DNA of 30,000 nucleotides, taken from Chrysomallon squamiferum. Taxonomy: Eukaryota > Mollusca > Gastropoda > Neomphalida > Peltospiridae. Within the stretch, counting starts at the first letter, position 1. Each line of letters starts with the position of its first letter. The notes below the pieces were generated by a model that saw only the letters and a program-made list of their open reading frames with translations, searched no databases and was not told the DNA's origin. Shown piece by piece: positions 1-11,465 of the stretch. Both the position numbers and the translations under genes were made by a program. The stretch is from contig CM022674.1 in NCBI GenBank assembly GCA_012295275.1, positions 2,738,242 to 2,768,241 of the forward strand. The letters run 5' to 3'.

Positions 1-2542
1 CTGACTGTAACAAAAAGCTCACAGCATCTTCATCACCAAACAAACAAGAAATATTCAAAAGTTCTTTTTTCTGATCTGTAAATTCCATTGTACACATTTT
101 TGATGTGAAATATTTCGACAACATTCTTAGTCCATTTGCAACACACTCACTTGCGACAGATGATGAATTTATACTTATTTCTTTAACTTTGAATACTGTC
201 TGAGGCTCAGAATGACTGTCACAGAAATCTACAATTTCGTCAAATAAATCAAGGAAGTTTTCATCTACCTCACATGCACAAGAATGTTCTATTCTATTCA
301 GTTTCTGATTCAGTATTTCAGACAATTTGCCATAAAAGTGTCTTTCCTCTATCATATACTTCACAAATTCTTCATCTTTCAGTGATGGATGTAAAATGAT
401 TTCTCTGGCGTTGCTTGATGCCATCAGGTCAGTGAATCTGTGAGCAAGAACATCAAAGCAGTCTGGTTTCAGTGTCATGGTAATGTGACTTTTGTTAGAC
501 ACTCCAGGTGTCACAACATATTCTAACAACATGGAGACAGGACAGAATTCTAGCAACTCTGCTGCTTTCTTTGGAAACTCTGATGAAAAGATCAGAAACA
601 AACAGTCAAACACTGACTGGTGAATAAATGTGTATCTGTTGTCATAAAAATTTAAGTAGGTACCACACATTACATCAGCTGCTGTCTTTATATGTGTGAG
701 ACTTGTGTGTTTCAAACTCAGACAGGCACTCTCCAGCACTCTTACTAATTTCATTATGTCACTGTCGATGTCATTTTCAAATGGGTTCAGCAAATCAATG
801 CTGAGACTGCCTTGCTGGAACATGATCACCAGCAGAACCAGATAATTGATCTGTGAGGACTGATCACTTTTCATATTGTTCAGCTGTTGTGCGAGATATT
901 CTACAGGTTTCTTAAAAAACTCAACTCCTCTTTCTTGTGCATCACTTGAATTAACATAATACACACACACCTGAGGGAATCCTAGCTCTGCACATGAACT
1001 GACAATGACAGTGTCTTTGTCAATTAGATCCATTTCCATTTTGTTTTTTTCTAGATATCTGTTTAGAATTATTTTCTTTTCATCATGAAGCAGGCAACAG
1101 TCATCACTCTGCAGGTCAAGGAGATGATTCTCATTAAACAGTTCAAACTCCTTCAAACTGGTTTTACTTTTTGCAAATATTTGATTTCGTAAGGTAATAA
1201 TACATTTGATAGAACCATCCTGAACAAGACTCAGCACCATTGGAAATTTCAGTTGCCATGACGACATGAAATCTGAAATGAGATTAGTCTTACCAAATAT
1301 GTCATCAATGAGAACAACACATTTCTTATTTCTTGACAGAGAGATGTCATTGAATTCAGTGTGATGTGTCAGGAAGTAAGATTCTCTTTTCTCTTCATTT
1401 TCTATCTGTCTCATTATGCTCAAAGCTAGAGTTGTCTTCCCTGAACCTGGACATCCTACTACAATCACAACACCAGTCCTCTGCAAAAGTGTCACACCTC
1501 TTTTCTCTGCTCTTGTTTCAACATAGACATTCCAGTCAACAGACTGAATCGTTGATCTGGTAGACACTGTATCAAAACATGTTAAAAAAATAACATCTAT
1601 TATAAAGTAAAGTGATTTGAATAGGGTTTTGCTATTTAAATATGTGGCATCAGAATTTGAAGTTCTTTAAAAAACACAATAGTCTGTTGTCATAATACTT
1701 GTTCATCAGAATTTATGAAAACATCAGTGATAAGATTAAAATCAACTAGATGATTATCTTGTTATTAACGAACATTTTTCTAAACTTGACAAGGAAAAAA
1801 ATACGTACCTTTAATATTGGATGTTCTTCCATCAATCTTTGCTGAAATAATACATAAATAAAACAAGTAAGTTTCTGTTACTGAAAAGTAAACATGAAAT
1901 ATTAATAAAAGTGATCTCTACAAATATTCTGCAGTTTAGTCATAAAATTAAAAGCCTGAAACATTATTATAGTCTAATTGATTTTACTATAGTTATTACT
2001 ATTGTCAAACTACTGCCATGGTTGCTGTTTCTTCATAATATTGTTATTTGTTTATTTATTGCTATTGCTATTGTTATTGTTCTATATACTTTGTATAATA
2101 TTTTAATATTTATAGCTGATAATAACGATACTTTTGTATAGTGTTTCAATATTCAGTGGTGATAATAATCACAGATATATAGACTGAATTAATGACTTGC
2201 ATGAAGACAGTCTAGTTCTGTACAACAGTCTGTGTGTCTGCCAGTGGTTCAATGATAATGCAAATTTGCACAACTGCATTGAATAATTTTTGAATGGTTT
2301 AATAACCTGCAATTTCTGAAAACCTTGTGTGTGAGTGTTTGTGTACGTGTGCATGTATGTTAGTATATGTTTATGTGTGTAAATGTTCAGAGAAAAGTAA
2401 ACAGCTATAATAGGAATTTTGAATTGAAACCAGGACATAATTACATTAAAAAAAATTATGTGTTTATGTCCTGCATTCAATTCAAAATTTCTATTATAGC
2501 TGTTTAGTTTTCTCTGAAATTTTATTTATAAATCATAAACCA

Positions 2543-2585
<43 letters not shown>

Positions 2586-3255
2586 GTTTACATAAGATAC
2601 CGATAGAAAATTATTAATGATTACTGGGCTGTGTAGTTCTGTTATCTATCAAACTTACAAAGGAAAGAAAACTTTCAGTTTTTAACTTACTAGTTTTAAC
2701 AACCTGATCTCCAAGCACAACATTCTTGCCACCATGGATGCTGTAATTGTGAACTGTGTTAAAAAGAATAATTACAGTTATCATGATGGTAATCAAACAG
2801 TAATTAGTGTGTCTTTTGTTTCACACTTTTCAGGTATCAAAACAAACAGGACATGAAACTCTTTAAGTTCTTTATTTGTTATCAATATAAGTCAGAAAAC
2901 TGTGTGTGCAGAAACCAAAGTAATTCTTTGTTTCGTACAACAGTTATAACCATAAAGGCATCGAGCATACACTTTGAAGTGAAAGTAAAAGAAAACAGAA
3001 ATAAATTATAACTCTCTTTTGTCAGAGTGGAACTGTTTGACGTCAAACAATATATTAAAAAACAGCACTATTATGCACACAAATAAAAAAGTTTTTTAAA
3101 ATTCTGTTTAGATCTGCCCATCAAAATAGTAAACTACATAGTAGAGAACTACTGTGTTATTAATTACCTGTAGGAGATGATTCTCTGGTGTTTTCAGACA
3201 AACTAACAGCTGCAGTGTTAGAACTGACTTCTGAATGCTCCTTTTCATCATCCAT
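1..3255 (-). CDS. nSTAND3-type STAND NTPase, probably with C-terminal ankyrin repeats (5' part only)
   Basis: Four coding exons are read on the minus strand: 3255-3168 (ATG at 3255-3253), 2753-2691, 1841-1809 and 1566-1, all with GT/AG borders and matching phases, giving about 583 residues without a stop before the left edge. Visible motifs are a short acidic, Ser-rich N-terminus, a Gly-Gly...Asn-Val...Gly-Asp segment (about 36-45), the lead-in VETRAEKRG (about 77-85), Walker A GCPGSGKT (99-106) and Walker B VVLIDDIFG (145-153). The ETRA lead-in, P-loop and DDxFG Walker B together are typical of the nSTAND3 class. The last residues (ELLNISCLFGDEDAVSFLLQ) look like the start of an ankyrin repeat. 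STAND proteins are ATP-dependent switches that oligomerise after ligand sensing, many in animal innate immunity; this gene's ligand and effector are unknown. The start is the first ATG in its exon, but the frame is open upstream, so further coding exons are possible. Confidence 0.9.
2387..2517. repeat. 131-bp inverted repeat (long hairpin) inside a STAND gene intron
   Basis: The left arm 2387-2446 and the reverse complement of the right arm 2458-2517 differ at about 6 of 60 positions; the loop (2447-2457) is an A-rich 11 nt. Both arms share the block AAACAGCTATAATAG. Weaker similarity may extend beyond both arms. It lies in the intron between the exons at 2691-2753 and 1809-1841, so it would be transcribed. 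It could be a foldback/MITE-type element, a hairpin RNA source or a palindromic duplication. No protein is encoded. Confidence 0.9.
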
Positions 3256-3770
3256 ATTTGCTGAATAGTAAATTATCAGTTTTAATACAAATCTTACCCT
3301 TATATATTATTAATATTACATTTGGTTCTGTAGATAGACTTAAAAACAACATAATCAATATAAAGAGTTAAAAGTTTTAATGAATGTTCTAGTTTTTAAA
3401 TTGTTAGGTGAGATTCTGTTAAACACAGACACACATACATTTTTTTTTTTTTTTTTTTTTTTTTTTGGATTCTAGATTATCCTATAAGGAAACCAGCTTA
3501 ACATGACAGTAAACTTTCAAAAACAAAAAAGACAAACAAAAAAGACCAAAAATATTAAAAGAAAAGACAATATTGACATCAAATATTTCAAATGCTAAGA
3601 GTATTTTGGACCAAAAAATTCCTTTTGATGCTGACTTTGTTGAGTTATTGTATTGCTCAGAAAACTGAAGCTATCTTCTGACAAGACATGCATATGTGCA
3701 GATATATACAAACATCATTGTAAACTGAAAAGAAAAGAAAAATAAATAACTGAAAATGAAAAGTACTAAC

Positions 3771-3836
3771 TAGCGACTGGGAACTTATTTCTGAATTCAC
3801 TGTTTAGCTGCTGGTTCTTGTACAGGTCCCAGCCTA
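3771..3836 (-). other. Candidate upstream exon of the STAND gene
   Basis: On the minus strand an AG acceptor (3839-3837) and a GTTAGT donor (3770-3765) bound 66 nt that stay open in the frame fitting the next exon at 3260. The reading includes GWDLYKNQQL and joins in phase to the codons before the predicted start Met. It contains no ATG. It may be 5' UTR or an upstream coding exon. The donor is not strong, so this is tentative. Confidence 0.3.
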
Positions 3837-4156
3837 CTGAGTTAATAAAAATTAGACTTTGGAAACTGCAACTGCAACAGTGCTTCAGCTATTGTGTCCT
3901 TTGCTAAGCACAAAACAATGGGTCACTGATTAAACAGAACAAAATATGCCTGTCTCCTTTGGTTTTATGGTATCTTTACATAACAGGGAACTAAAGACAG
4001 ACTTCGAAGAAAAGTTAAATTATAAAGTTCACTGACCGATATTTGTTCTGCTTACAAATGAATGTATTGTGTCAAACATTTTATTTGCGCCATTTAAATA
4101 GCAGTTAATGGTTATACCTATTTTGAATGTGAACATTCTCATAAAGTTTTCCTTAC

Positions 4157-4281
4157 CTGGTATGTAATTTCTGTTAAAATGAGCTAATTTGCAGTTTTGG
4201 TCAATTAAAAGTAGGATACTTCAAAGATTTAGAGGTAAATGATGCAGTTTATTTGCTGTGAGCAGGCTGAAATGAGTACGC
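4157..4281 (-). other. Candidate 5' UTR exon of the STAND gene
   Basis: A good minus-strand donor (CCAG|gtaagg, exon end at 4157) is preceded by a plausible acceptor (tttcag) near 4282. The frame that would join to 3771-3836 has an in-frame TGA inside this exon and no ATG after it. That would make the ATG at 3255 the first possible start and this exon noncoding. Transcript data are needed to decide. Confidence 0.25.
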
Positions 4282-5746
4282 TTATTGACCAAATAGCACA
4301 GTCTGCACACTTCAGGTTTTGCTGATTACAATCTCTTTCGCTCCAAACAATATATTCTGTGAATCCAAGTTCCTATAATATTGCACAAATAGTGAATAAA
4401 AAACTAATAACTTTTTCTTCTTCTTCTTCTTCTTCTTTTTTTCTTGTTAATATCATAAATTTCTTACTAAAAATCGGTTTCTTTTTGCTTGAAATTTTTA
4501 TTAGCACAAGTAGTGAAAATGTCCATAAATGGTCAGATGAGGGGTAACTTTTGTTTTGCATTCAAAGCTATATTTCAGTTTCATATATATACAATTTATC
4601 ACAGCTGGAATTTGAACTGAATTTTGTTTCATGAGTAGAGACATTTTTTTGTCACTAATAAGTATCTGCAACACTATACTAGAGTAGACTTCAAGGATAA
4701 GCCAAGTTTGTATTTTGTAGAGGATTAGGGTTGAACATCAAATTCTTGAAGTACTTTTAACAAATATATACATCACAGTATTTTGTTTTATGCATGTTAC
4801 CTTTGATTATTTAAAATACATAAAAGTGAAAAATTAAGGTACATGGTAAAGAAGGTTATGGTGTGCTGTTTACAGATTTTAACACCTATCTCAGTTTTGG
4901 TTTTAAATAGCATTCTGTGTCATTTTAACCAACTTATAATTCAGTGATCAGTATTATGACTAAATATTTTAAAAATACAGAATTTCTAACATATCATGTG
5001 ATAATACAATGTGAAAGAAAGAAAAAACAACAATAACAATAATAATAAATAAATAAAAACATAAATAAAAAAATGTAATTCAATAAGGACAAAAATGGGA
5101 GATTGGTCACTCTTTAAACTCCTTAAAAAAAGCATTGTGCCAATGTACTTCAGGAATGAACACAAGGGGAGACTTCAAAAGCCATTTTCCTCAATTAATG
5201 ATTCTGAGAAATTCAGCTTTTGACATCACCAAAAGGGTCGTAGCTCAATCAGTTTAAATGGTAATTTACTAAGATTTTGGTAGGATTTTTTGTTTGTTTG
5301 TTGTTTGTTGTTTTTTGAGTATATCTTCTTTTTAAACTAAAATAAATGAGCTAAAGATAATTTCCAACCTCATTTTGATGCCTAGAAAAACCCAGTAACA
5401 CGCGGAAACAACTTTTGTAAACAAAGTGAAAGTAAATTGACTGATTTGCCTGTCGTTTGGATTGTTTGTATTTATGTGTTAATTACACGATACGTGTAAA
5501 CTATTAGAAGTAATAATTAAGTAAATATTTGACTTTTATGTTTTAAATATATTAATGGTATGTAATAGTATTATGTAATATTTAGTGTAAAAGAACGAAA
5601 TTGTTCTTTAAACTATCGGACTTAGTGTCACACTTTCCGAGACAAACGACATCCTAGTGACCTATAATTAACATTAATTGTAAATACAGTGATATACTAT
5701 AACAATTCACACTGAATATGAAGAAATAGATTAAATACAGCCTCAC

Positions 5747-5850
5747 CTCCAAAATAGAAGCAATTAACTAATCAATTCCTTCTTGTGCTGTCATTTTAAT
5801 TTGCGATGCGACAACCGTCTAACAACCACCCGACATTTTAATCACGCGTG
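5747..5850 (-). promoter_or_regulatory. Putative first noncoding exon and promoter region of the STAND gene
   Basis: On the minus strand a strong donor (TTGGAG|gtgagg, exon end at 5747) follows sequence with more CpG than the AT-rich surroundings. A CRE-like TTACGTCA lies at 5878-5885 and an ACGCGT at 5844-5849. The candidate exon contains a short upstream ORF starting ATGACAGC and ending in TAG. No TATA box is clear. This could be the first exon of the STAND gene, with an intron of about 2.5 kb to the next confident exon. The link is inferred from strand and spacing only. Confidence 0.35.
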
Positions 5851-5994
5851 AATTCTCGAGATTATTATTTCGTACGGTTACGTCACTGTGTCTGGTTACA
5901 TGCGATTACATTCGTTATATGATAATTATTTATTTATTGCCATTCATATCGAGATCAAAAGCAGTTTAATAAATATCGTTAGACTAAATAAACC

Positions 5995-6035
5995 TTAGGG
6001 TTAGGGTTAGGATTAGGGTTAGAGTTAGGGTTAGG
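5995..6035 (+). repeat. Interstitial telomere-type repeat, about 7 TTAGGG units
   Basis: Seven consecutive hexamers are visible: five intact or nearly intact TTAGGG units, with TTAGGA and TTAGAG variants inside. TTAGGG is the telomere repeat of molluscs and many other animals. With unique sequence on both sides and only 41 bp, this is an internal tract, not a chromosome end. Confidence 0.9.
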
Positions 6036-6877
<842 letters not shown>

Positions 6878-6957
6878 TTTATGCCAAGGACGGCAACGTT
6901 GTCGAGGACTGCACGATAACAGGCTGTGAACACGGCGGCACTCTCTTCTGCGAATTT
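6878..6957 (+). pseudogene. Degenerate exon-2 relic of the secreted Cys-rich family (copy 0)
   Basis: After an AG (6876-6877) the sequence reads VYAKDGNVVEDC then TITGC, GG, and LFC in the same phase and with the same spacing as exon 2 of copies 1 and 2 (VYSETC..VQDC..TGC..GG..LVC). The first family Cys is Gly here. Similarity ends after the fourth family Cys, so the CTC half of the domain is lost. I found no matching signal exon or exon 3 nearby. It is best read as the remains of an older tandem copy. Shared residues and spacing make chance similarity unlikely, although the segment is short. Confidence 0.75.
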
Positions 6958-7019
6958 TACTGGTTCAGTATTAAACTAAATCGTGAAGTAACTGGTTAAT
7001 TTCTTTAACTTTCCATATA

Positions 7020-7079
<60 letters not shown>

Positions 7080-7451
7080 TTTGCATGCAAGGGTCGAAAT
7101 GGCCAAAGTTCCGTTTGGGCGACTATGTTTAATAACGTTATGGGTCAATGCAATGTTCTGCCTCTTAGTATTGTTGTGCTCATTCAGTGTGTGTTTAAAC
7201 AAATAAACACATTACAACCAGGTTTATAAAGGTCACTGGTTCTCGCAAAAAACATAACGATCCCTTCACGCAACATGCGTATTCGTACGTAAGTTACTTT
7301 CTGTATCTGAAAACTGTGACGATTGTTTACGTTTAATTCTTATCAGCAGACGTCATTAGAGGATTAATCTGAAAACAGGCAAATGTGTTTTATCTCACAT
7401 CTTGTGACATCTAACGTAAAACGTACTTTCACGTTTTTATATATCTTTCTT

Positions 7452-7482
<31 letters not shown>

Positions 7483-8192
7483 TTATTATTATTATTATTA
7501 TTGTATTATGTCATTGTATTTAAAAAAAGACAAAAATAAAAAAAGCCAAATAAATAAACCAATAAACAAATATTACAACTTACATACTGATTTCTATAAA
7601 ATTTTTTTTAATCATTTGAAATTATAAACCCAACAAAAACACATGTGTAAACACCAAAAATTATCCGGAAAAGAAATCCCTAAAAAAACAAACAAAAAAA
7701 AAAAAAAAATAATAATAATAAAATAAATTAAAAAATGAAAAAAAATTGGGCGTGGCAGACATTGAGGACAATTCTTTCATAGCCTCTGTCCCTTATAAAA
7801 AAAAAAAGGCTTTTTTTTTTTTAAGTAAAAAAGGTTCCAAATTAATTCCAAATATCTTCTGTTTTCTTTTTTCCCCTTCTTTAATTTAGGGATTCAAATT
7901 CTTTTTGAATTTTATTTCCAAACTGTTTTAAATTTGCAAAATAATTTCTTTCAAATATTTTTAATTTCCCAAAAAAAAAAAAAAAAACGCTTTTTTTTTT
8001 TCTTAAACAAGCATATCCAGTCACAGTTCAGAGACAATCTAATAACAATGATTTTTGTAACTCCAGTTTCCCTGTAACAGTTTATCAAAATCCTGTGTGT
8101 GCAAGTGTAACGGGTTCTTATATAACATTACGTCTTTTGTGCGTGTGTGTTTTTCTCTCATTCTCTTTCCATATGTTTTTTTCTCTAAGAAG

Positions 8193-8225
<33 letters not shown>

Positions 8226-8336
8226 ATTTAAACAAAAAAAAAAATTCCCTGTTGCAGATAAGAAATCTCGACTGCTATAACTTTCTGACAAACGATTTAT
8301 ATTTGTCATATTAGTCAATACTCGACAACGTTCACC
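6958..8336. other. Repeat-rich spacer between relic and copy 1
   Basis: The spacer holds (GT)n at about 7024-7075, TTC then TTA repeats at about 7447-7503, several A-runs including about 8195-8224, and T-runs. An AG just before TCAATACT (about 8314) may be the acceptor of the 5' UTR part of copy 1 exon 1. No other gene was recognised. Confidence 0.6.
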
Positions 8337-8689
8337 ATGAAGTTTTAATCGTAGCTCTGTCTTTGACTGTAATCGCCGTTTCAGGTTAGTGTATTCTGTT
8401 TATCCGGTGAATATTTCTCATGTGCTCTAAATGAATGTTGTTGTTGCTGATGCTGCTGTTGTTGTTGTTGTTGGTGGTGGTGGTGTTCCTGTTGTTGTTA
8501 TTACTGGTATTGTTATTAATGCTTTATGCTTTTCGGATACTCATTCACTCTTGTCGAAGTGAAACAAATTTCTATTAATAGTACAAAGCGTAAACATTTA
8601 ATAAAGTATTACTGGTATAAATGATAATTAAATATTGGACCATGTATCCATTGATGTAAAATATTGTTAGACTTCTTTTCTTGGTATGA

Positions 8690-8985
8690 TCGTAATTTCA
8701 TGTAAATTTAATAACGTATTTATTTTGTACAGTATACAGACAAACGTTTGTAGCGTAACGTGAATTTTATAGCGTATTTATTTTGGTACATTATACAGTG
8801 AAACGTGCATAACGTAACGTGAATTTTTTCACGTATTTTTTTGTACAGTATACAGTGAAACGTTCATAACGTAACGTGAATTTTATAACGTATTTTTTTG
8901 TACAGTATACAGTGAAACGTGCATAACGTAACGTGAATTTTATCACGTTTTTTTGTTTTGTTTTTGTACAGTATACAGTGAAACG
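8690..8985 (+). repeat. 57-59-bp minisatellite that repeats the exon-2 splice acceptor of copy 1
   Basis: The motif ttgtacagtatacagtgaaa recurs with its GTAC at about 8727, 8786, 8843, 8900 and 8966 (steps of 59, 57, 57 and 66 bp), joined by gtaacgtgaattttat-type linkers. The fifth copy is the real acceptor and start of exon 2. An earlier degenerate partial unit begins near 8690. Units 3 and 4 keep the same T-tract, CAG and first exon codons; unit 1 diverges after TATACAG and unit 2 reads TACATT instead of TACAGT. Confidence 0.9.
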
Positions 8986-9200
8986 TGCACCTCGGTGCAG
9001 GATTGTGTTGTTACTGGATGCAGCTCAGGAGGGCAGCTTGTTTGCGATGATGAAGGGAAATGCACGTGCATGACTTCTCACACCTGCACAGACGGAGAGA
9101 ACGTCGGTGGTAAGACAAGATTTTGCGTTTTTCCTTCTTTATTTGTGTTTTTATTATCATGTTTTTTTTGTTTTTTTTATATATATATTTTTTTTCTTCT

Positions 9201-9202
<2 letters not shown>

Positions 9203-9263
<61 letters not shown>

Positions 9264-9320
9264 TTTATTTATATATATACATGTATGTGTTTATTTATGT
9301 ACAGACAGAAACACACCCAG

Positions 9321-9352
<32 letters not shown>
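9203..9352 (+). repeat. Compound (TTA)n-(TTG)n and (CA)n microsatellites in intron 2 of copy 1
   Basis: A TTA tract (about 9203-9231) passes directly into a TTG tract (9232-9261), followed by TA repeats and a (CA)n tract (about 9320-9350). They lie between exons 2 and 3 of copy 1 and explain the poly-Val, poly-Leu and poly-Ile open frames there. Confidence 0.9.
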
Positions 9353-9353
<1 letters not shown>

Positions 9354-9944
9354 GACACACACACAAACTTAGTATTTTGTGTGCATGTGTTTTATATGAT
9401 AATTAAGAATACACATAACTCAATATATATTATTCTTTTTTCTCTTTACGCATTTTTATTTTTAAAATTTTTAATTTCTTGAATTATTTATTTATTTATT
9501 TATTATTTTGGTTGTTGTTGTTTTTGTTGTGTTTTTTTTTTTGATGTGGGTTTTTCTTCAGAGTAAACACTGTTATTTACAATCACTTGCAGTATCATGT
9601 CGAAGTGCCAGAACATGCAAGCAGTGGTACGACTCGACAAGCGATCACAACTGCGAATGTGCTGACACTCACAATTTACACTGCATCGACGGCCAGTGCA
9701 AATGTGGCTACCCTCCAAACTGTTAGTGGTTTTAGCGTCGCCAATCTCAGTCCTTTCATAACGTTCATCATTACTCCTAGGACAGTCTTATTTCGATCAT
9801 ATCTGTCTCACTGTTTCTGTCACTTCGTCCGTCCGTTTCTTTATGTCTGTTTGTGTTTTACCATCCTCCTGTGTCCGTCTGTCTATCAGGCTGTTTCTCT
9901 TTTTTTTTCCATACTGGTCAGAACATCTGTTTGTCTCTCAGTCA

Positions 9945-9980
<36 letters not shown>

Positions 9981-10335
9981 CTTTTAATAACTGTTTTCTC
10001 TCTTTCTCGGCCTTCATTTAAAAGTTTTCTGCATATTTATTTTGGCTATTTTATCCACGATGGTATGCTGATAATATTAATATTATTATTTTTTTATCTA
10101 TTAAATAAATTTAATTTAAATTTCCAAACAGCCAAATTGTATTATCCATCGATATGAGTTGTAGTACTTGATTTATACCGTTTCCTGTGTTATTTAATAT
10201 TTTTCAGTTAGCAATTTAGTTAGATTTTTAATTTTCCTGTATTATGATTATTTTCTTTTCAGGAGAAGTTTATGAAAAAAATGAAGGAAAAATAATCGTA
10301 GTAATTAAACTCTGTGATCTCTGAATATTAATGGA

Positions 10336-10341
10336 AATAAA
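10336..10341 (+). terminator. AATAAA polyadenylation signal, copy 1
   Basis: AATAAA lies about 70 bp into the predicted terminal exon, the same relation as in copy 2. This supports the fourth exon being real and transcribed. Confidence 0.6.
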
Positions 10342-11086
10342 ATATTTAAAATTAAACTATTTTTGTTTCTTTTATTATCCTATTATTTCTGCTGTATTCA
10401 GTATCCACATTAAGTGCCAATTTACTTTTAACTGGACATATTGTCCAGATGAGAAAGTTGAGAGTTCGAGACACAACATAGGTAGACTATTCTTTACTCA
10501 CACATACACACAGACACACACACACGCACGTACACACAGCACGCACCACAAAGAATCATCACTATAACAGCTTTGGAAAATGGACTGTTTTCATATTAAT
10601 GAACATATTAACGTATTTAAAGTAAACTATTACCATGTTAAAATTTAAATTTAAAAACGACTAAAAAAAAATATCAATAAAATTATAAAATAAAATTGAT
10701 AAATTAAATTATAAGGAAAAGTAATGATGAATAAGAACAACAAAAAAAAAAACAATTAAAAAATAACACAAACAAAATAAATCCACCAAATATAAAAAAA
10801 ATAAAAATTTAGCTGCAAATAAAAATAATAACAACAACAACAACAATAAATAAATAAATAAATAGATAAATAAATATTGTTCAGAAAATATCAACAATAC
10901 AACAATGAAACAATGAAATAAATAAATCATATCGTTCAGAAAAATCAAATAATCCAGAATTAAAGAATGAAAAATAATCCATCGTTAACAACAACCAAAA
11001 ATAATACAGGATTAACAACAATTTAAAATAATACAGGATTAACAACAATTTAAAATAATAAGTGTTCAGTGCTTTTTGTTTCTTCT

Positions 11087-11123
<37 letters not shown>

Positions 11124-11449
11124 CAGAAAATTAAGAAAGAATTCGGACGAACTCTAACCAAATCACACTTCTTTATAAAAACTTAATATCAGATGACTGT
11201 CGACCTTCATAAGCACCCTCATAACCTATTTAACTAATAATAGGAATCCCATAAGAAACATCTACGTGATTTACTCGTTTCTTGGTCTTGGTTTTGTGGC
11301 CCAGATTTTAGTGGGTTTTGTTCATAATCGTCATGTTATTTCGTGATAAACGCATATGTTCTTTCGGTAATCTTCCCATTTCAAAGATAAGAGGCAAAGA
11401 CAGATATAACTTGTACGTGATCATTTTAAACTGCCACTTGTTCTTACAG
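10342..11449. other. Spacer between copies 1 and 2, with a roughly 29-bp minisatellite
   Basis: A CA-rich patch lies at about 10498-10540 and A-rich sequence follows. From about 10945 to 11060 there are units built on aataatacaggattaacaac. A long poly-T (about 11088-11123) ends in TTTCAG. No gene was recognised; a 5' UTR exon for copy 2 should lie here but I cannot place it. Confidence 0.5.
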
Positions 11450-11465
11450 ACACGGTACCTTCACC

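Larger units (their letters stand above)
3261..5746. other. AT-rich intronic or 5' flanking stretch of the STAND gene
   Basis: Apart from the candidate exons at 3771-3836 and 4157-4281, this stretch holds a poly-T run (3440-3466), a TTC microsatellite (about 4413-4438) and A/T-rich sequence. I see no conserved coding segment on either strand. Confidence 0.6.
8337..10264 (+). pseudogene. Secreted Cys-rich protein, Cvsi-2-like, copy 1, with broken signal-peptide exon
   Basis: Exons are 8337-8384 (signal), 8972-9109, 9593-9721 and a terminal exon from 10263; an AATAAA lies at 10336-10341. All introns are GT/AG and phase 1 except the last. Exon 1 opens ATG-AAG-TTT but then reads TAA at 8346-8348. 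From 8348 the frame that fits exon 2 encodes a hydrophobic run (IVALSLTVIAVS), so two bases stand where three are expected: a 1-base loss in a T-run or a sequencing indel. Exon 2 carries seven Cys (VQDC, TGC, LVC, KCTC, HTC) and exon 3 seven more (SC, TC, NCEC, HC, QCKC). The mature part is otherwise intact and about 68% identical to copy 2 by eye. Cys spacing resembles the mollusc serine protease inhibitor Cvsi-2 group; this is recalled, not searched. If the indel is an assembly error the gene is functional. Confidence 0.8.

Noticed and set aside
5995-6035. True telomere or chromosome end
   Set aside because: Only seven units, with unique sequence on both sides.
8690-8985. CRISPR-like repeat array
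   Set aside because: The linkers between repeats are themselves repeated, so there are no unique spacers; it is a minisatellite in an animal intron.
9587-10021. 144-codon open frame overlapping exon 3 of copy 1
   Set aside because: It is in a different frame from the Cys-rich domain, and its Phe-rich end is a poly-T run.
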